Assembly (NCBI RefSeq): GCF_963422355.1
Contig: NC_085085.1
Coordinates: forward strand, 9,745,306-9,809,305
DNA: 64,000 nt
Reading direction: 5' to 3'
Source: Corticium candelabrum
Lineage: Eukaryota; Porifera; Homoscleromorpha; Homosclerophorida; Plakinidae
Shown here: positions 10,109 through 21,677 of the stretch, piece after piece
Numbering within the stretch: the stretch's first letter is position 1
Layout of the letters: each line of letters opens with the position of its first letter
The notes under the pieces: generated by a model
Told to the model about the DNA's origin: nothing
Databases searched by the model: none
What the model saw: the letters and a program-made list of their open reading frames with translations, nothing else
Position numbers and translations under genes: made by a program

Positions 10109-10710
10109 CTGATGAGGTAAACTGGTTGATATTAAATTATATATATATATATATAACTAACTACCAAATTCTACACTACGCTACGGTGGGTATATCCCAA
10201 CTATCAATGTCCTGTACTTCAAGTTGAATTCTTCTGAACAACATCCTTGCATTGTATTTCCACAACTGTACCGAAAGTTGTTGCGTCAAATTCTGGAAAG
10301 CTTGATGGAATCGAATTCCGCTGACAGCTGAAGTTTTAGATGCAATAGCTTTTAACGTTTTAATGCTGAACGGAGACCAGAAACCCAATGTTTCCAATAC
10401 CAAGGGGTAAAAAAGACCACCTGTTGCCAGAACGTTTGCTTCGTGACGTGTGTCCTTCTGTTCTTCACCTGCTTCAGCTGCTGCCCCAGCCCTTACTGCT
10501 GCTTTTGTCACGTACAATGGCTGCAATGAGTTTCTGACTGTTATGTCGAAATAAGCTGGTTTGCCCTCTAAAAAGTCAGGATGAAAAACATCACCTGGAC
10601 GACTTTTGTCATTACCACTGCATCTCACTTCCTTTACCACGTCTTTATTCTCAACTAATTTTGTAACTGGTGAAATTACTGATTGCCAATTAATTGTTAT
10701 TGCTGAGTGG
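10066..10710 (-). mobile_element. LINE-A: 5'-truncated non-LTR retrotransposon with poly(A) tail
   Basis: On the minus strand a retroelement C-terminal domain (10640-10176) is followed by about 70 bases of 3' sequence containing an AT microsatellite (10139-10154), and then by a 43-base A tract (T on the plus strand, 10066-10108). An open frame, short trailer, long poly(A) and truncated 5' end are what target-primed reverse transcription leaves behind. The upstream limit at about 10710 is where recognisable coding stops. No target duplication was identified. Confidence 0.6.
10176..10640 (-). pseudogene. LINE-A C-terminal nuclease-like domain
   Basis: This 154-codon frame contains the pattern RPGDVFHPDFLEGKPAYFDITV, then a helix AAVRAGAAAEAGEEQK and YPLVLETLGFWSPFS. 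The same layout appears at the C-terminus of many invertebrate RT-bearing retroelements and in the copy at about 22.6 kb. The spacing of Asp, the aFDiTV strand and the following Lys/Glu-Thr resembles a PD-(D/E)XK nuclease fold; this is my inference from pattern. The frame starts inside the domain, so the RT part is missing and the copy is dead. Confidence 0.6.
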
Positions 10711-11823
10711 TTATGTAGTGTTTGTAGTTAGGTCGTTTAATGGCTATGTCAGTTATGCAGGGCAGCCCAGCTCCCACATTCTTAGCACCTTCTATTGCTC
10801 ACTAAATGGCAAAGATCGCAAGAACCTCAATCCATCGGTCATTGAAGTGCCAGATGTTTCTCAGTAACAGTTGTGGGAAAAGGTAATGTAATGCTCTTGA
10901 TCATGACGACTGTTGGGTATGCTGACGCTGTCAAGCATACGTGATAATGATGTCAAAACGTACATACCATCTAGATGCACTGTGCAGTCCACCAATATTG
11001 ATCAAACACAAAATCATAAATGTAATTGAAAAAGAGAATATAATGAGTGAGTGAATGGGTAAATGCATAAGGAAATTGATAAAGGAATATATCTTACGTT
11101 TGCGGAAGGGTATACTGTATTTGTGGATCAATACCCATCTCTTATATGTTTACTGCTTTGTTCTCTCATGACATACTGTATTTCTTTCAACAACTTCTTG
11201 ACGCTCCTAGCATTGAGGAAGCCTGGGTACTCTTGGAACAAGAAGATTACGATATGAGATTCGAATTTGGCATTGCAAAATCGGCTGCTTCTTTTACGAA
11301 GCAAAAAGACTGTTCCATGAACTCAGACCTATTTGTGTAAAAGTAGTAATAGCTTCAATTCTGTTCAATTTTTTGTTTTGACTCTTGCTGTCTGTTGCTG
11401 TTTAGTTTAGTGTTTGGTGACCTTTAATCTTGCTCCGCACTAGTTGTCCGTAGGCAGAGGTCTCAGACACGCCCCTTGGAATGAATAAACCATGTATATA
11501 CATAGGCAACACTGATCCTTGTAAATTCTGTGCGATTCTTTTACAGACAGTTATGGTGCAGCAAACAATTACTGAGAGATCATCGATATCAGGCATAACT
11601 CCCATCGACGAAGGTAAGAAGGCAGTGAAATGCAATAGAGAATGTAGCAGGTAAAAGGGCGACATTGGTCATGATCATAAAGACACTAGGTGTTAGATAC
11701 TGTACATCTAGGGTACAGTATATGAGGAGTTACCCAGATTATATTCATTCACTATGAAGTAATTGTGAAGTCACTAAACGAAGCCCACTTCATGATTGGT
11801 CTGATAACGCGCCCGTGTTTGTG

Positions 11824-11868
<45 letters not shown>

Positions 11869-12584
11869 CCGTCACAAAAGAATAAGCCACTCCCCGTACG
11901 TGACTATACCGGAAGTTTGAATGACCACAACATTATGATAACAGCCTCTACGGCTATAATTGAAACAGCTCTTTACTGCAAAATTTCTACTGTAAATTTG
12001 AAGGAAAAATTCGCCCATAGGAACTATTTAGTTACAAAATAAATCTATAGTTTGAAGCGCGCGATATTGTGACAAGACACGGAAACGTCATGAATTTCTC
12101 AATAGCAGAGTTACGTGACGGCGTCTTCGTATTTTATGAGGAAAGTTTAGCTAGTTTTAGCGTTACGCTACCCCAAGTAATGTGTACTTTTTCTTTACTC
12201 TCAAAAAATCAAAAACCACTGTGACGTCACCGATCGATTATATTTGTCATGTTTATGAACGAAAACACAGAAAGAAATAAACACTGACCGGAGACATTGA
12301 GTTAATAGTGTGTAGCAAACACGATTATTTAGCTAAATTCTCAATGCTGTACTCAAAATTTGCAAATTGACCTCCGGTTTGAAACAGCTGTGAGTAGAAT
12401 GTTGCAAAATGAGGTTGATGGCGCGAAATCTTTGAGTATCCATTCGTTGCTATGGCTCGTAGTGCTTCCAAAGTCCGGGTTCATGCAGCTCAGTCATGAG
12501 TCTGTAGGTTTTCGAAAACTAGAGAGAATCTGCCAGCAACTGCGAATTTAGATATGCTTCGGCAGCTCAGTCCACGGTGATATG
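10711..12584. other. Gene-poor stretch with AT microsatellite
   Basis: No recognised gene. An open frame at 11146-11340 encodes FFQQLLDAPSIEEAWVLLEQ and more acidic residues to a TAA stop, and could be a terminal exon, but I cannot name it. A short TC-rich acceptor-like site near 11546 precedes another short frame ending at a GTAAGA. A (TA)n run is at 11826-11862. The rest is AT-rich sequence without structure that I can see. Confidence 0.4.
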
Positions 12585-13080
12585 GCAAAATAGAAGCGAT
12601 GAGAGAACACGGTCTGAGCGAACGAAGGACCGCTGAAGACGTTGTTGTTGCACGCGGCGCGGTGAACAATTGTCTGAGAAGACTAGCGGCGGGAAAGACC
12701 GGTTACGACAAAGATCTGGCCGGCCTAAGAAAACATCTGCCAGAGCTGACCGATTTCTCGAAGTGGCCGCCATGAGAAATCGACGTTCATCTTCACGCCA
12801 GCTGAAGAGAGACTTTGAACAGGCAACAGATCAACAAGTTTCTAGATCTATTATCTGTCGCCGACTGCCTGAGAGAAAAATTCACGCTTGTCGCCCTCAC
12901 AAGAAGCCGCTACTGACGGCTAGATATTGGCGTCTTCGAAGTAACTGGGTAGCCGTGTACAGAACGCGGACACTTGACGACAGGAAGAGAGTACTGTTCA
13001 GCAATGAGAGTAAGATTAGCCTGGAAAATGACGGTTGTCTGTATGCGTGGCGTCTGAGTAGATTGATGTTAATGATATAG
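12585..13080 (+). pseudogene. Tc1-like transposase, truncated
   Basis: The first part reads as a Tc1 N-terminal helix-turn-helix (AMREHGLSERRTAEDVV) in one frame, and near 12690 shifts into the frame at 12670-13080. This carries the AT-hook-like linker RSGRPKKTSARADR, a second helix-turn-helix (SSSRQLKRDF, SRSIICRRL) and the start of the catalytic domain (RVLFSNESKISLENDG), in which the first DDE Asp is Asn. It ends just after the Tyr-Ala-Trp-Arg motif, so the second Asp and the Glu are gone. No terminal inverted repeats are evident. Confidence 0.75.
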
Positions 13081-13259
13081 ACGATCATGAAAACAATGGT
13101 GCTGAGTTCAATGTAGATCATGAAAACACTACTGAAAACCCTAAAACGCTGACACCACTATACAAACACTCCCGGCCACAGTTACAATGACGATACCGAC
13201 GATACCAACGACGACAACAGCGACAAGAGCCAGCAAATACATCCTCAACAGAAGCACAC

Positions 13260-13535
13260 GAAAACTGTCGCACTTTCAAGAGTGGTTTGAAACTGTTCCT
13301 ATCTGCAGACAAAGACCTGGCCAAATCTGGTCCAGTAGTTCTATTTGTTGATTGGCACAATTTCCATACTGCAATAACTCATTTGCAGAGTCAGATCACG
13401 CAATGTCACAATTGATTGCTTGCCTCATAACACGACACTTCTGCTTGAGCCTCTTCATATGGTTGTACTTGGCCATCGAAGGCTGCTGAAAGAAGAGCGT
13501 ACGTACAGACCACAAAGTGATACTAATGCCAAGCA
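13260..13535 (+). pseudogene. Pogo/Tigger-type DDE transposase fragment
   Basis: Across three frames the sequence recalls the second half of a pogo DDE domain: FQEWFETVPICRQRPG, then VVLFVDWHNFHTAI with the second catalytic Asp, then LPHNTTLLLEPLHMVVLGH, the degenerate equivalent of the pogo signature LPPHTTHLLQPLDVGVF. Two frameshifts are needed. It stops two bases short of the Tc1 element that follows, so that element probably inserted into it or next to it. Confidence 0.55.
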
Positions 13536-13537
13536 TA

Positions 13538-13740
13538 CAGTGGTACGCAAAAGTAAGTGAACCCCTTGTAAAATCAAGGTTTTTCTAAATTCCTAACCGT
13601 TAAAAGATATTAGAGCCCCGTAATGTAGCCTGTGCATATTACTGACAACTATGCCTTTGCTAAAAGTTGGAATAACTGTTTTCGTAAAGGAGAAACCAAG
13701 TTAATCACAACGTGTGCATGGCAAAAGTATATGAACCCTT
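13538..13740 (+). repeat. Left IR/DR of the Tc1 element
   Basis: The outer site GCAAAAGTAAGTGAACCCCTT (13547-13567) and inner site GCAAAAGTATATGAACCCTT (13721-13740) are direct repeats of each other. They are the likely transposase binding sites. Confidence 0.85.
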
Positions 13741-13883
13741 GGCAAAACTCTTCTCAGCGCTTCAAATACCGGCAGTTCTAAGCTGTTTTAGTGAGGTTTC
13801 TCCCACATTTTTAGTGCCGAGTTTGCACTACATAAATGCTTGATGCTAGAAGAGCGTAAGTTGCAACTCTGAAGCATTCTTGA

Positions 13884-14903
<1,020 letters not shown>

Positions 14904-14917
14904 CTAAGTACTAATGA

Positions 14918-15129
14918 AAGGGTTCACATACTTTTGCAAAGAACTACTTTTGATGAATTTGAGTTTTCTTCTACAAACTAATTATGAGAGTTCAGTTCTA
15001 CCATCAGCAAAGGCATAGATGTCAGCAATTTGCACAGGCTACATTACGGGGCTCTAATATCTTTTAACTGTCAGGAATTTAGAAAAAGCTTGATTTTACG
15101 AGGGGTTCGCTTACTTTTGCGTACCACTG
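14918..15129 (-). repeat. Right IR/DR of the Tc1 element
   Basis: The inner site AAGGGTTCACATACTTTTGC (14918-14937) and outer site AGGGGTTCGCTTACTTTTGC (15101-15120) are inverted relative to the left pair. Confidence 0.85.
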
Positions 15130-16036
15130 TATTACTGAGAATCTCACTTCCCACAGAATTTAGGAGTGAGATTTCCAACATATTTTGAAGGAGTGGCGGT
15201 AATTCTAGCTATGGGGAACGAGTACGTAAAGAACGGTCACGTCAAAGAGCAACGGCTTCCGCGAAGTTAGCGGCATCATAGAAATAAAGCTTGTAGATGT
15301 ATTGTCAGCCAATACGAGTGGTCTGAAATGGAGAAGAATGCTACGAAGAAATCGAAGTAAGAAGAATGCTAGGGACTGTGACCATCAATTGTAGTCAGAG
15401 CGTACGTATCCGTTCTAGGCCTACTGTACAGCTGTGTAATGGCATGCGTCGTACTTGTGCACTAGAGATGTAATAAATGCGTCAAAAATCGCGAACGGCA
15501 TTGTCAAATTTGTACGAGTACTCGCCAACAGAGCTAGAAAATGATGTCGGGTTTTTAGTAGAGACTTCACAACCGACGGAGGTTGCAGCTGCAAACAAGA
15601 AGCAGAGCGATCAACCAGAACCAGACGTTCGTGATCGTTAGTACAGTCCCGACCTCGGACAACCGCCCGCGCAAACGAGTTCGTCAGCACTCCGACAACT
15701 CATATGAAAACGACGACGCTATTGTAAGATCGGTTGTTTATTATGCGCTGCATAAGTTTCTCGCATGCTTCTATGGTAGTGTGCAGTGATGGCCGGAAAG
15801 CTTGGAGGGATGGTAGACTGGAAAGACTGCAACTATCGTGGCGTCAAGCCTCTGCTTTAGTGTACTGTGCGATGAGCGGATGTCTTCAGAAAACGACTGT
15901 CGCACAGCACCTGGACTCTGAAGAGACGGCCACCGCTGTGGACTGCTTAATCGGATCAGGAAGGTAACAGTCACAGAGATATTTAAGCTGGAAAAAAACC
16001 AGTAGACTGTATGTAAGTGTAGTTGTTGTGTTGTAA
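15130..16036. other. Gap between Tc1 and Gypsy-2; no gene recognised
   Basis: Short open frames (15583-15789, 15734-15967) have no family resemblance that I can see. AATCTCACT and AGTGAGATT form a 9-bp inverted repeat at about 15139-15171. The last four bases, GTAA (16033-16036), are the target duplication of Gypsy-2. Confidence 0.5.
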
Positions 16037-16191
16037 TGTAAGGTTGTATTATGATCCGGGTAGTTAGAGAGAGCGGGGGTTCCCGGTTGTGTGTTGGCGG
16101 TCGTGCAGTAGTCGCGTGTGTGTTGGCCAATAGACGGGAAACGTGAGTGCGAGTGGTGCAGTTAGCCTTGTGTGGCGCGAACAGCATTACA
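16037..16191 (+). repeat. Gypsy-2 5' LTR
   Basis: It begins TGTAAGGTTGTATTATG and ends GAACAGCATTACA. The short length is typical of mdg1/412-like and related small-LTR Gypsy elements. No clear TATA box is seen. Confidence 0.93.
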
Positions 16192-16193
16192 TT

Positions 16194-16211
16194 TGGGGGC
16201 CTGTGTCCGGG
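16194..16211 (+). promoter_or_regulatory. Gypsy-2 primer-binding site, tRNA-Pro-like
   Basis: TGGGGGCCTGTGTCCGGG begins two bases after the LTR. It resembles the tRNA-Pro primer site TGGGGGCTCGTCCGGGAT with a small internal mismatch or insertion. Confidence 0.6.
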
Positions 16212-16496
16212 AGAGTGACGTCGTACACGAGCGGCAGAAGAGTGCTGTCAGCAGACTCAAGCGGAGCAGCTGAAATCGTCAAGCGTAGCAGTACGTAAGT
16301 GTGGAACGAAACAGTGAGCGAGACAGACTGTTTCGTCGGGTGCACTAGGAATCACGCGCAGTTCACGCGGGAGTCACGTGCTGTTCTAGAACGTTCGTGG
16401 GCGTGGTAACAGACACACCTTGATCGCGTTGTGAAGGGAGAAACCGTCCTGGAGAGTGACTTCGGGAGGCGTTACAACTTGAGATCGAGGCAGACC

Positions 16497-18401
16497 ATGG
16501 CGAGTGAGGGAGAAGTCGAGTCACTTCGCCGCCAGGTAGAAGAACAGAAGATTCAGCTAGAGGAAGCGCTGCAGAGGGTCTCTCAGCTGGAGAAAGAGCT
16601 CGAAGAAGAACGGAAATCCGTTCGACTGCAAGTGCTCGAAGCCAAGGAAGAGGTGAGAGATAGAACAGAAAAGACGTTGGATGACGTGAGAGCGCACCAG
16701 GAGCGTATGCGCAATGAGTATACGGAAATGCTGGCAAAACGGGATTCACAAATTGAGGAGCTCGTCCAGAAATTGGAGGATGCCAGAGAGATAGCCCCAC
16801 CCTTGGAGGAGGACGAATTACGCACAGAGGATGTTGCTGAGAGGGCAGAGAGCGCTAGCAGCCAATCGTTGGGAACTACTAACCAGACAGGTAGGCAAAT
16901 GGAGGAGCATCAAAGTCATGAGTCGAGTGTTGCCAGTGCAATGAGGGCCTGGAGTCTTCCTCGGTTGCAAAAGTTTACAGGGGAGAGGGTCAATGACGAA
17001 GATGGCTTCAAACAGTTTGTGAAAGAGTTCGAGAGATACTCTCTGCTGGCTGGTTGGTCTGGTGAGATTAGGCGGTTGCAGTTTGAAGTCCACTTGGGAG
17101 GCAGGGCACTGAGGATGTACGAGTCATTGAAAGATGACCAACGCAGGACGTATGAAGAAGCCCGAGATGCGTTGATAAAGGTGTTGCAACCTGTCAGACT
17201 GGAATCCTACAGGCGTAACCAATTTAACAGCAGACGTCAGAGAGAAGGAGAGTCAGTTAGTGACTTCGCAGAAGCATTACAGCGATTGATGATGCAAGCT
17301 TTTGAAAGGCACAGCATGGACAACGAACTGCGAGACAAGATACTACTCGGTCAGTTTGAACAGGGACTGTTGACCAAGTGGAAGACACACTTGAAGTACC
17401 CCTTGGATACGTTTGAAGATGGTGTAAGCCAGGCGCGAATGGCAGAAGCGGTAGAGGAACAGTTGCTTGGAGTGTCTGCTAGGGGAAATCCCAGAGGAAA
17501 GGCTGTCAAGCAGCATACTGCACAAGTAACAACTGAGTCCACTCTAACCCGTATACCAGGTGAAACTGAGCAGGACAAGGAAGCTGAGCAAGGGATCGCT
17601 ACCTCAGCTAAGCTTGGAGGTCCAACCAGGAAGCCATGGATAAGGTGTTTCAAATGCCAACGGAAGGGACACTATGCATCTGACTGTCCTGACTTAGGAG
17701 GAGATAAGGGACCAGTCAAGACCAAGCCACAGCAAGGAAGTAAACCTAGCCAGGTATCAGTGGTACAACAGTCACCAGAGTCAGTGAGCCTGGAAGAGAG
17801 AATCGAAAGGGCTAAAAAGGAATACGAGGAATTGCAGCTCCGACGGCTACGACTATCGGTTGCAGCAACACAGGAAGAGGAGCAGGTAGCGGTTGTCACT
17901 GAAGCGGTAGGACCACGTCCTTACTCCCGAATCCTAGTTGGGGGCTGTGAAGTAGAAGCAATGCTAGATACGGGCTCTCCTGTCTGCATCGTTTCGGAAG
18001 CTGTACTTTTGCAGGTGGCCAGGAAGGGTAAAGTGCGGAGTAGTGATCTGAAACGACCAGGAGTAAGGCTAACGGACTACAATCACCAGGAGATCCCGGT
18101 ATTGGCTCAAGTCGAACTTGAGTTATCTGTGAAAGACGGATTGACTGCCACAGTACCTGTGTTTGTGTCAGAGAAGGCTAAGCCACCTTGTCTGCTGGGA
18201 CTAGAGGCCAGTTTGAAGCTAGGACTAGTATCCTTAGCCCCTAGCGTAGAAGTCCGCCGTGCAACAGGAGGGTCGAGTGTAAACGCAGCCCGGACCAATG
18301 TCCGACTGGTTGGAGCATGTCGAGTTCCCCCAAACCACGCTACGTTTGTGAAGGTTCGGGTGGAAGGAGATTGGAAACCTGGTGAACCGGTTATTTTTTA
18401 G
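16497..18401 (+). CDS. Gypsy-2 gag and protease
   Basis: The start ATG at 16497 is in an excellent context (ACCATGG); the frame is open upstream but without another ATG. The 634 residues comprise a long coiled coil (about 5-110, rich in Glu/Leu/Arg), a retrotransposon gag capsid domain (about 160-330, FTGERVNDEDGFKQFVKEFE, YRRNQFNSRRQREGESVSDF), a zinc knuckle CFKCQRKGHYASDC near residue 384, a second helical stretch, and an aspartic protease with AMLDTGSPVCIV near residue 488 and ARTNVRLVG further on. It ends at TAG 18399-18401. The same frame continues for another 636 bases, so this TAG interrupts what was probably one gag-pol polyprotein (see the next entry). Confidence 0.88.
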   Translation: MASEGEVESLRRQVEEQKIQLEEALQRVSQLEKELEEERKSVRLQVLEAKEEVRDRTEKTLDDVRAHQERMRNEYTEMLAKRDSQIEELVQKLEDAREIAPPLEEDELRTEDVAERAESASSQSLGTTNQTGRQMEEHQSHESSVASAMRAWSLPRLQKFTGERVNDEDGFKQFVKEFERYSLLAGWSGEIRRLQFEVHLGGRALRMYESLKDDQRRTYEEARDALIKVLQPVRLESYRRNQFNSRRQREGESVSDFAEALQRLMMQAFERHSMDNELRDKILLGQFEQGLLTKWKTHLKYPLDTFEDGVSQARMAEAVEEQLLGVSARGNPRGKAVKQHTAQVTTESTLTRIPGETEQDKEAEQGIATSAKLGGPTRKPWIRCFKCQRKGHYASDCPDLGGDKGPVKTKPQQGSKPSQVSVVQQSPESVSLEERIERAKKEYEELQLRRLRLSVAATQEEEQVAVVTEAVGPRPYSRILVGGCEVEAMLDTGSPVCIVSEAVLLQVARKGKVRSSDLKRPGVRLTDYNHQEIPVLAQVELELSVKDGLTATVPVFVSEKAKPPCLLGLEASLKLGLVSLAPSVEVRRATGGSSVNAARTNVRLVGACRVPPNHATFVKVRVEGDWKPGEPVIF

Positions 18402-19037
18402 CCCAACCGTGACTGGCAGAGGAAGAGAGAGCTACTCACTGAGGATACTATCTTAGTACTGGATCAGGATGGCGCGGCTCAAATTTTGGTGACCAATGGG
18501 GAGGCCACACTGTCTAAGGCCGCCAAAGGAGAAGTTGTAGGTACAGTGGAAGACTGTGATCTGGTCGATGCTGCCCGTCTGTCCCGAGAGAATACAGACA
18601 TGCTTGGCGCAGCTGTGCCCCCAGATGAGGAGAGAGAACACACTGTGAATACGGTATCTGGACAGAGAGTGGATATGAGTGAGGGTGACGCAGAGAAAGT
18701 TAAGGAGAGGAAGGAAACGTTGTTGTCCCAATTAGACTTCTCTGCCAGTGAGTTGCCCGAGGAGGTCCTAAAACAAGTGAAAGAATGGCTTCTGCAACAC
18801 GCAGATGTCTTTGCCGTCCTGGAAGGAGAGCTGGGACGAACAGATCTAGTCGAACACGAGATTGAGACGGGAGACCACCAGCCCATTATGCAAAGGCCAA
18901 GAAGAGAACCGTTTTCCCTGAGGCCTCAGATAGTGCAGATGGTGGAGGACATGCTTTCACAAGGAATAATTCGTCCGTCGTCAAGTCCGCGGTCGAGCCC
19001 TGTGGTCCTCGTCAAGAAAAAGGACAACAGTTACTAG
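18402..19037 (+). pseudogene. Gypsy-2 pol N-terminal segment, RT truncated
   Basis: Directly in frame after the TAG the sequence continues as the linker between protease and RT (ELLTEDTILVLDQDG, KAAKGEVVGTVEDCDLV), then ADVFAVLEGELGRTDLVEHE, and the start of RT ([20 protein letters not shown]). It stops at KKDNSY-stop, where the family normally has KKDG-S-RFCVDYR. No fingers, palm (YxDD) or thumb residues follow, so there is no polymerase. Confidence 0.85.
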
Positions 19038-19604
19038 CATTGTCAGGAGAGGAGATGAAGAGCTATAGCGAGGTAAAAGTGAAGTTCGAGAGCCACTTCG
19101 TAAAGAAGAGAAACATTATCTACGAACGAGCTCGTTTCAATCAGAGATCCCAAGGAGAGGGTGAGCCAGTAGACGCGTTTATAACATCGCTGTATACTCT
19201 AGCTGAGCACTGTCAGTTTGGCGTATTGCACGATGATCTCATTCGAGATCGTATCGTAGTTGGTTTGAGAGACTTGAAACTGTCAGAAAGATTACAGCTA
19301 GACCATGAACTTACGCTGGAGAAAGCAGTAGTGTCAGCTAGGCAGTCAGAAGCAGTGAAACATCAACAGAGCAGTCTCAAGACGTAACAAAAGAAAGCCA
19401 AGTACTACCTTGTGAAGATCAACCAGTGTCACGGAGTAGTGTACCTGTTCAGCAAGGGGCAGAGACTTCAGAAAAACCAGACTGTAGTGTACGGGTGCAT
19501 GAACCTAGAACGTCTATTATGGACAGTCCAGTAATTACGAGTTCGGGTAGAGTAAGTCGCCCCCCTCAAAGGTTGGACTTATAAAAGGGGGAGATGTAGT
19601 GGGC
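19038..19604 (+). mobile_element. Foreign Gypsy fragment replacing the RT of Gypsy-2
   Basis: The frame at 19040-19387 is a gag fragment of another Gypsy family (NIIYERARFNQRSQGEGEPV, ITSLYTLAEHCQFG, IRDRIVVGLRDLKLSERLQL). About 170 bp later comes a typical pol C-terminal end (GRVSRPPQRLDL-stop), immediately followed by a polypurine tract AAAAGGGGGAGA (19583-19594) and TGTAGTGGGCG, which looks like the first bases of that element's 3' LTR. The piece therefore runs gag to 3' end of a second element with all of its pol deleted. No target duplication at its borders was found, which favours template switching or recombination over integration. Confidence 0.7.
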
Positions 19605-19619
19605 GTTCCCCAATACGGG

Positions 19620-21427
19620 ATACAAAACTACGCATTATTCTCGAACAGGAACAGAAAGATGGAAAGTTACATCCAGTGGCGTACGCCAGCAGGAGCCTTA
19701 CCCCAACGGAAAGCCGGTATGGTGTGACGGAACTGGAAGCCTTAGCGGTCGTGTGGGCATTGAAGCACTTCAGAGCATATCTACTTGGACATCGTACAGT
19801 AGTATATACTGACCACGCCGCGCTAAAGTCGTTATGGAACACTCCGAACCCTTCTAGTAAGTTAGCTCGCTGGGGCATGGCAATTCAGGAGATCGGTCCG
19901 GAAATACGGTATCGACCGGGCCGCAGAAATGGCAATGCTGACGCGTTGTCTAGAGCACCAGTGCAAGATATGACGGTAGGTGAGGGTGATTTGGGCTCTG
20001 AATGCAGCGGTACATCGTCGACAACTTCACAGTCAGTTGCTGTGGTGGACATGGCCGATAGCGAGGAGGAGACCCCGGAAGGGATCGCAACGCCTGCTGG
20101 AGGAGACGATAGTCTGCCGGAAATAGGCAGAGAGCAACGTACCGACCCTTACTACGCTGACGTCATAAAGTACTTGGAGGAAGGTATCCTACCGACAGAC
20201 GAGACGAAAGCGCGCAGGATTGCTATGGCAAGCCCACGATTTGATCTGATTGACGGAGTATTGTGTTTGGTGGAGACAAGACCACCCCACAGGGTACGAG
20301 TAGCGGTGCCTGAGAAGTTGAGACCAATATTGCTAGCTGAATCGCATAGCGGGCGGTTCTCAGGACATTTTGCGGAGAAGGGACTGTACGGAATGTTAGC
20401 TCGAAGATATTGGTGGGATGGCATGCGAAATGATGTACGTCGACAATGCCGATCATGTATGACGTGTGTGTCAAGGGCCGGGGCCGGTAGGAAGAGCCGA
20501 CCTCCGCTCAAACCTATACCAGTGGGAGGACCTTTCCATCGCGTTGGAGTAGACGTGCTAACGTTGCCCCAGACAGCTCAAGGTAGCCGATATGCTGTGG
20601 TATTCCTAGACTACCTAACGAAGTGGCCGGAGGTTTTCGCCGTATCCAACCATAGAGCAGAGACAATAGCCAAGCTGTTAGTTGAACACGTCATATGCAG
20701 ACATGGAGTGCCCAATGAACTTTTGTCAGATCGAGGAGCAGACTTCTTATCCGAACTGATGACTGAGATATGTAGAGTGACAGGAATGAAAAAGATCAAC
20801 ACTTCGGCCTATCACCCACAAACCGATGGTATGGTCGAAAGGCTGAATCGAACACTGACGGACATGATCGCGAAACATGCTTCGTTCTATGGATCGGAAT
20901 GGGACAAGTATCTACCGTATATTCTTTTCGCCTACCGTGTCAAGCCGCATAGTTCCAGCGGAGAATCGCCATTCTATTTGGTTTATGGCCGTGACGCGCG
21001 CCTACCGACCGAGACGGTCCTGGAAGAGCAGCCTGGCCTGGGTCAACTGGACGTTGATGACTACAAAACGGACATGTTGCTAGGTTTTTCTGTTGCTTGG
21101 GAGAATGCACAGATGAGGATCAAGGATGCGCAAGAGCGGTACAAGCAGCAATATGACCGATTCCGGAAACCTCACACCTTTCGGATAGGCGATCGAGTTT
21201 TCATAGAAGAGGAGGTTGGAAAGAAAAAGAAAATTGGACTGCCATTTCGAGGTCCATACCGGGTAATCAAAACAACGGAGAACAACGTTGAAGTGAGACC
21301 AGTAGGCCGACCAGAAGAGCCTTCCAAGTGGTTGAATGTGGAGAGAGTACGCCCGTGTCCCCAAGAGATTGCTGAAGTGCCTTGTCCTGCAAGGAAAGGA
21401 AGAAGACGTCGGCAAAAACAGTCATAA
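19620..21427 (+). pseudogene. Gypsy-2 RNase H and integrase segment
   Basis: This frame, open to TAA at 21425-21427, starts in the middle of RNase H (LEQEQKDGKLHPVAYASRSL, VYTDHAALKSL, RNGNADALSR). It then carries the H2C2 zinc finger (HSGRFSGHFAEKG, CRSCMTC), the integrase core with GVDVLTLPQ, LLSDRGADF and HPQTDGMVERLN giving Asp, Asp and Glu, and the C-terminal domain (FRIGDRVFI, LPFRGPYRVI). The DDE triad is intact. It has no start codon of its own in the right place, because it was translated as the end of gag-pol, so in this copy it is stranded downstream of stops. Confidence 0.88.
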
Positions 21428-21522
21428 CGACGACGGGACTGAACGTGAATAGTGGGTAGTTCTGACTGGATATTTGGGAGTTGACGGCACGAGGGCGTGC
21501 CTTTTAGTGAACCGGGGGGTAA

Positions 21523-21677
21523 TGTAAGGTTGTATTATGATCCGGGTAGTTAGAGAGAGTGGGGGTTCCCGGTTGTGTGTTGGCGGTCGTGCAGTAGTCG
21601 CGTGTGTGTTGGCCAATAGACGGGAAACGTGAGTGCGAGTGGTGCAGTTAGCCTTGTGTGGCGCGAACAGCATTACA
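21523..21677 (+). repeat. Gypsy-2 3' LTR
   Basis: 155 bp, 154 identical to the 5' LTR. Preceded by the polypurine-like ACCGGGGGGTAA. Confidence 0.93.

Larger units (their letters stand above)
16037..21677 (+). mobile_element. Gypsy-2: recent but chimeric Ty3/Gypsy retrotransposon
   Basis: The element is 5641 bp. The LTRs are 155 bp each and differ at one position (C or T within GAGAGAG-GGGGGTTCC). A perfect 4-bp target duplication GTAA flanks it (16033-16036, 21678-21681). Gag and protease are open, and pol begins normally, but the reverse transcriptase core is absent. From about 19038 to 19604 it is replaced by a gag piece, a pol-end peptide and a polypurine tract of a different Gypsy family, after which RNase H and integrase resume. 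Near-identical LTRs mean insertion was recent, so either the chimera was mobilised by a helper or the rearrangement happened after insertion. Confidence 0.92.

Noticed and set aside
10139..10154. AT repeat as a terminator or hairpin
   Set aside because: Simple dinucleotide repeat in the trailer of a LINE copy.
13118..13360. Minus-strand frame rich in Arg/Cys
   Set aside because: It overlaps the pogo fragment readable on the plus strand and has no family resemblance.
16431..16496. Gypsy-2 gag starting at 16431
   Set aside because: That codon is GTG; the first ATG, in a strong context, is at 16497.
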